Shown: in pieces, positions 19,261 through 19,309 of the stretch
How positions within the stretch are numbered: position 1 is the first letter of the stretch
Layout: every line of letters begins with the position of its first letter
Translations under genes and position numbers: made by a program
Assembly: GCA_003956705.1 (NCBI GenBank)
Contig: QZCP01000242.1
Location: 1 to 19,309 of the forward strand
Direction of reading: 5' to 3'
Length of the DNA stretch: 19,309 nt
Source: Brevipalpus yothersi
Taxonomy: Eukaryota; Arthropoda; Arachnida; Trombidiformes; Tenuipalpidae
Notes under the pieces: generated by a model
Told to the model about the DNA's origin: nothing
The model's database searches: none
Seen by the model: the letters and a program-made list of their open reading frames with translations, nothing else

Positions 19261-19309
<49 letters not shown>
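19261..19309. repeat. (AG)n microsatellite at the window edge
   Basis: AG run of at least 49 bases that continues to the last base of the window, so its true length is unknown. Confidence 0.96.

Noticed and set aside
1..19309. tRNA, rRNA, CRISPR array, transposase or reverse-transcriptase genes
   Set aside because: None seen: no B-box-like tRNA motif, no regularly spaced repeats, and no catalytic motifs of mobile-element enzymes in the frames I read.

Overview
The window looks like nuclear DNA of a multicellular animal. It has exons bounded by consensus splice sites, a recognisable fibroblast growth factor (FGF) gene, no bacterial-style operons, and many dinucleotide microsatellites. An invertebrate, perhaps an arthropod, is my guess; nothing here fixes the taxon. 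Most of the sequence is non-coding. By eye the base composition is about 60 % A+T. At that composition open frames of 80-110 codons are expected by chance, so almost none of the unspliced ORFs are treated as genes.

Layout. Positions 1-3513 hold the 5' two-thirds of an FGF-like gene on the minus strand. Its exons run from 3468 down to 1556: a short start exon, a hydrophobic exon, a large Ser/His-rich exon that enters the beta-trefoil, then a trefoil exon. All splice phases agree. The last exon was not found and probably lies beyond position 1. Positions 3514-5386 show no firm gene. Around 5387-5686 there are two phase-compatible plus-strand exons of an unknown protein with a Cys pair. From 5700 to 17400 the sequence is mostly anonymous. 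It is broken up by long (GA)n/(TC)n tracts and a few isolated exon candidates (7987-8092 +, 11841-11924 +, 15075-15179 -). Near the right end, minus-strand exons at 18117-17436 could be the 3' end of an unrecognised gene with a charged C-terminal part, and a polyadenylation hexamer lies 22 bases past its stop.

The most interesting non-genic structure is a unit of about 0.6 kb present twice in direct orientation, at 12145-12748 and 18177-18815. The two copies share an uninterrupted identical 97-base core able to fold into two small hairpins, one with a GNRA-type tetraloop. The rest of the unit has diverged, and a stretch in its middle no longer aligns.

The genes do not form an obvious pathway. 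The FGF gene would make a secreted signalling ligand. The other candidates cannot be given functions from sequence alone. Splice models were assembled by eye, and RNA evidence would change several of the low-confidence entries.
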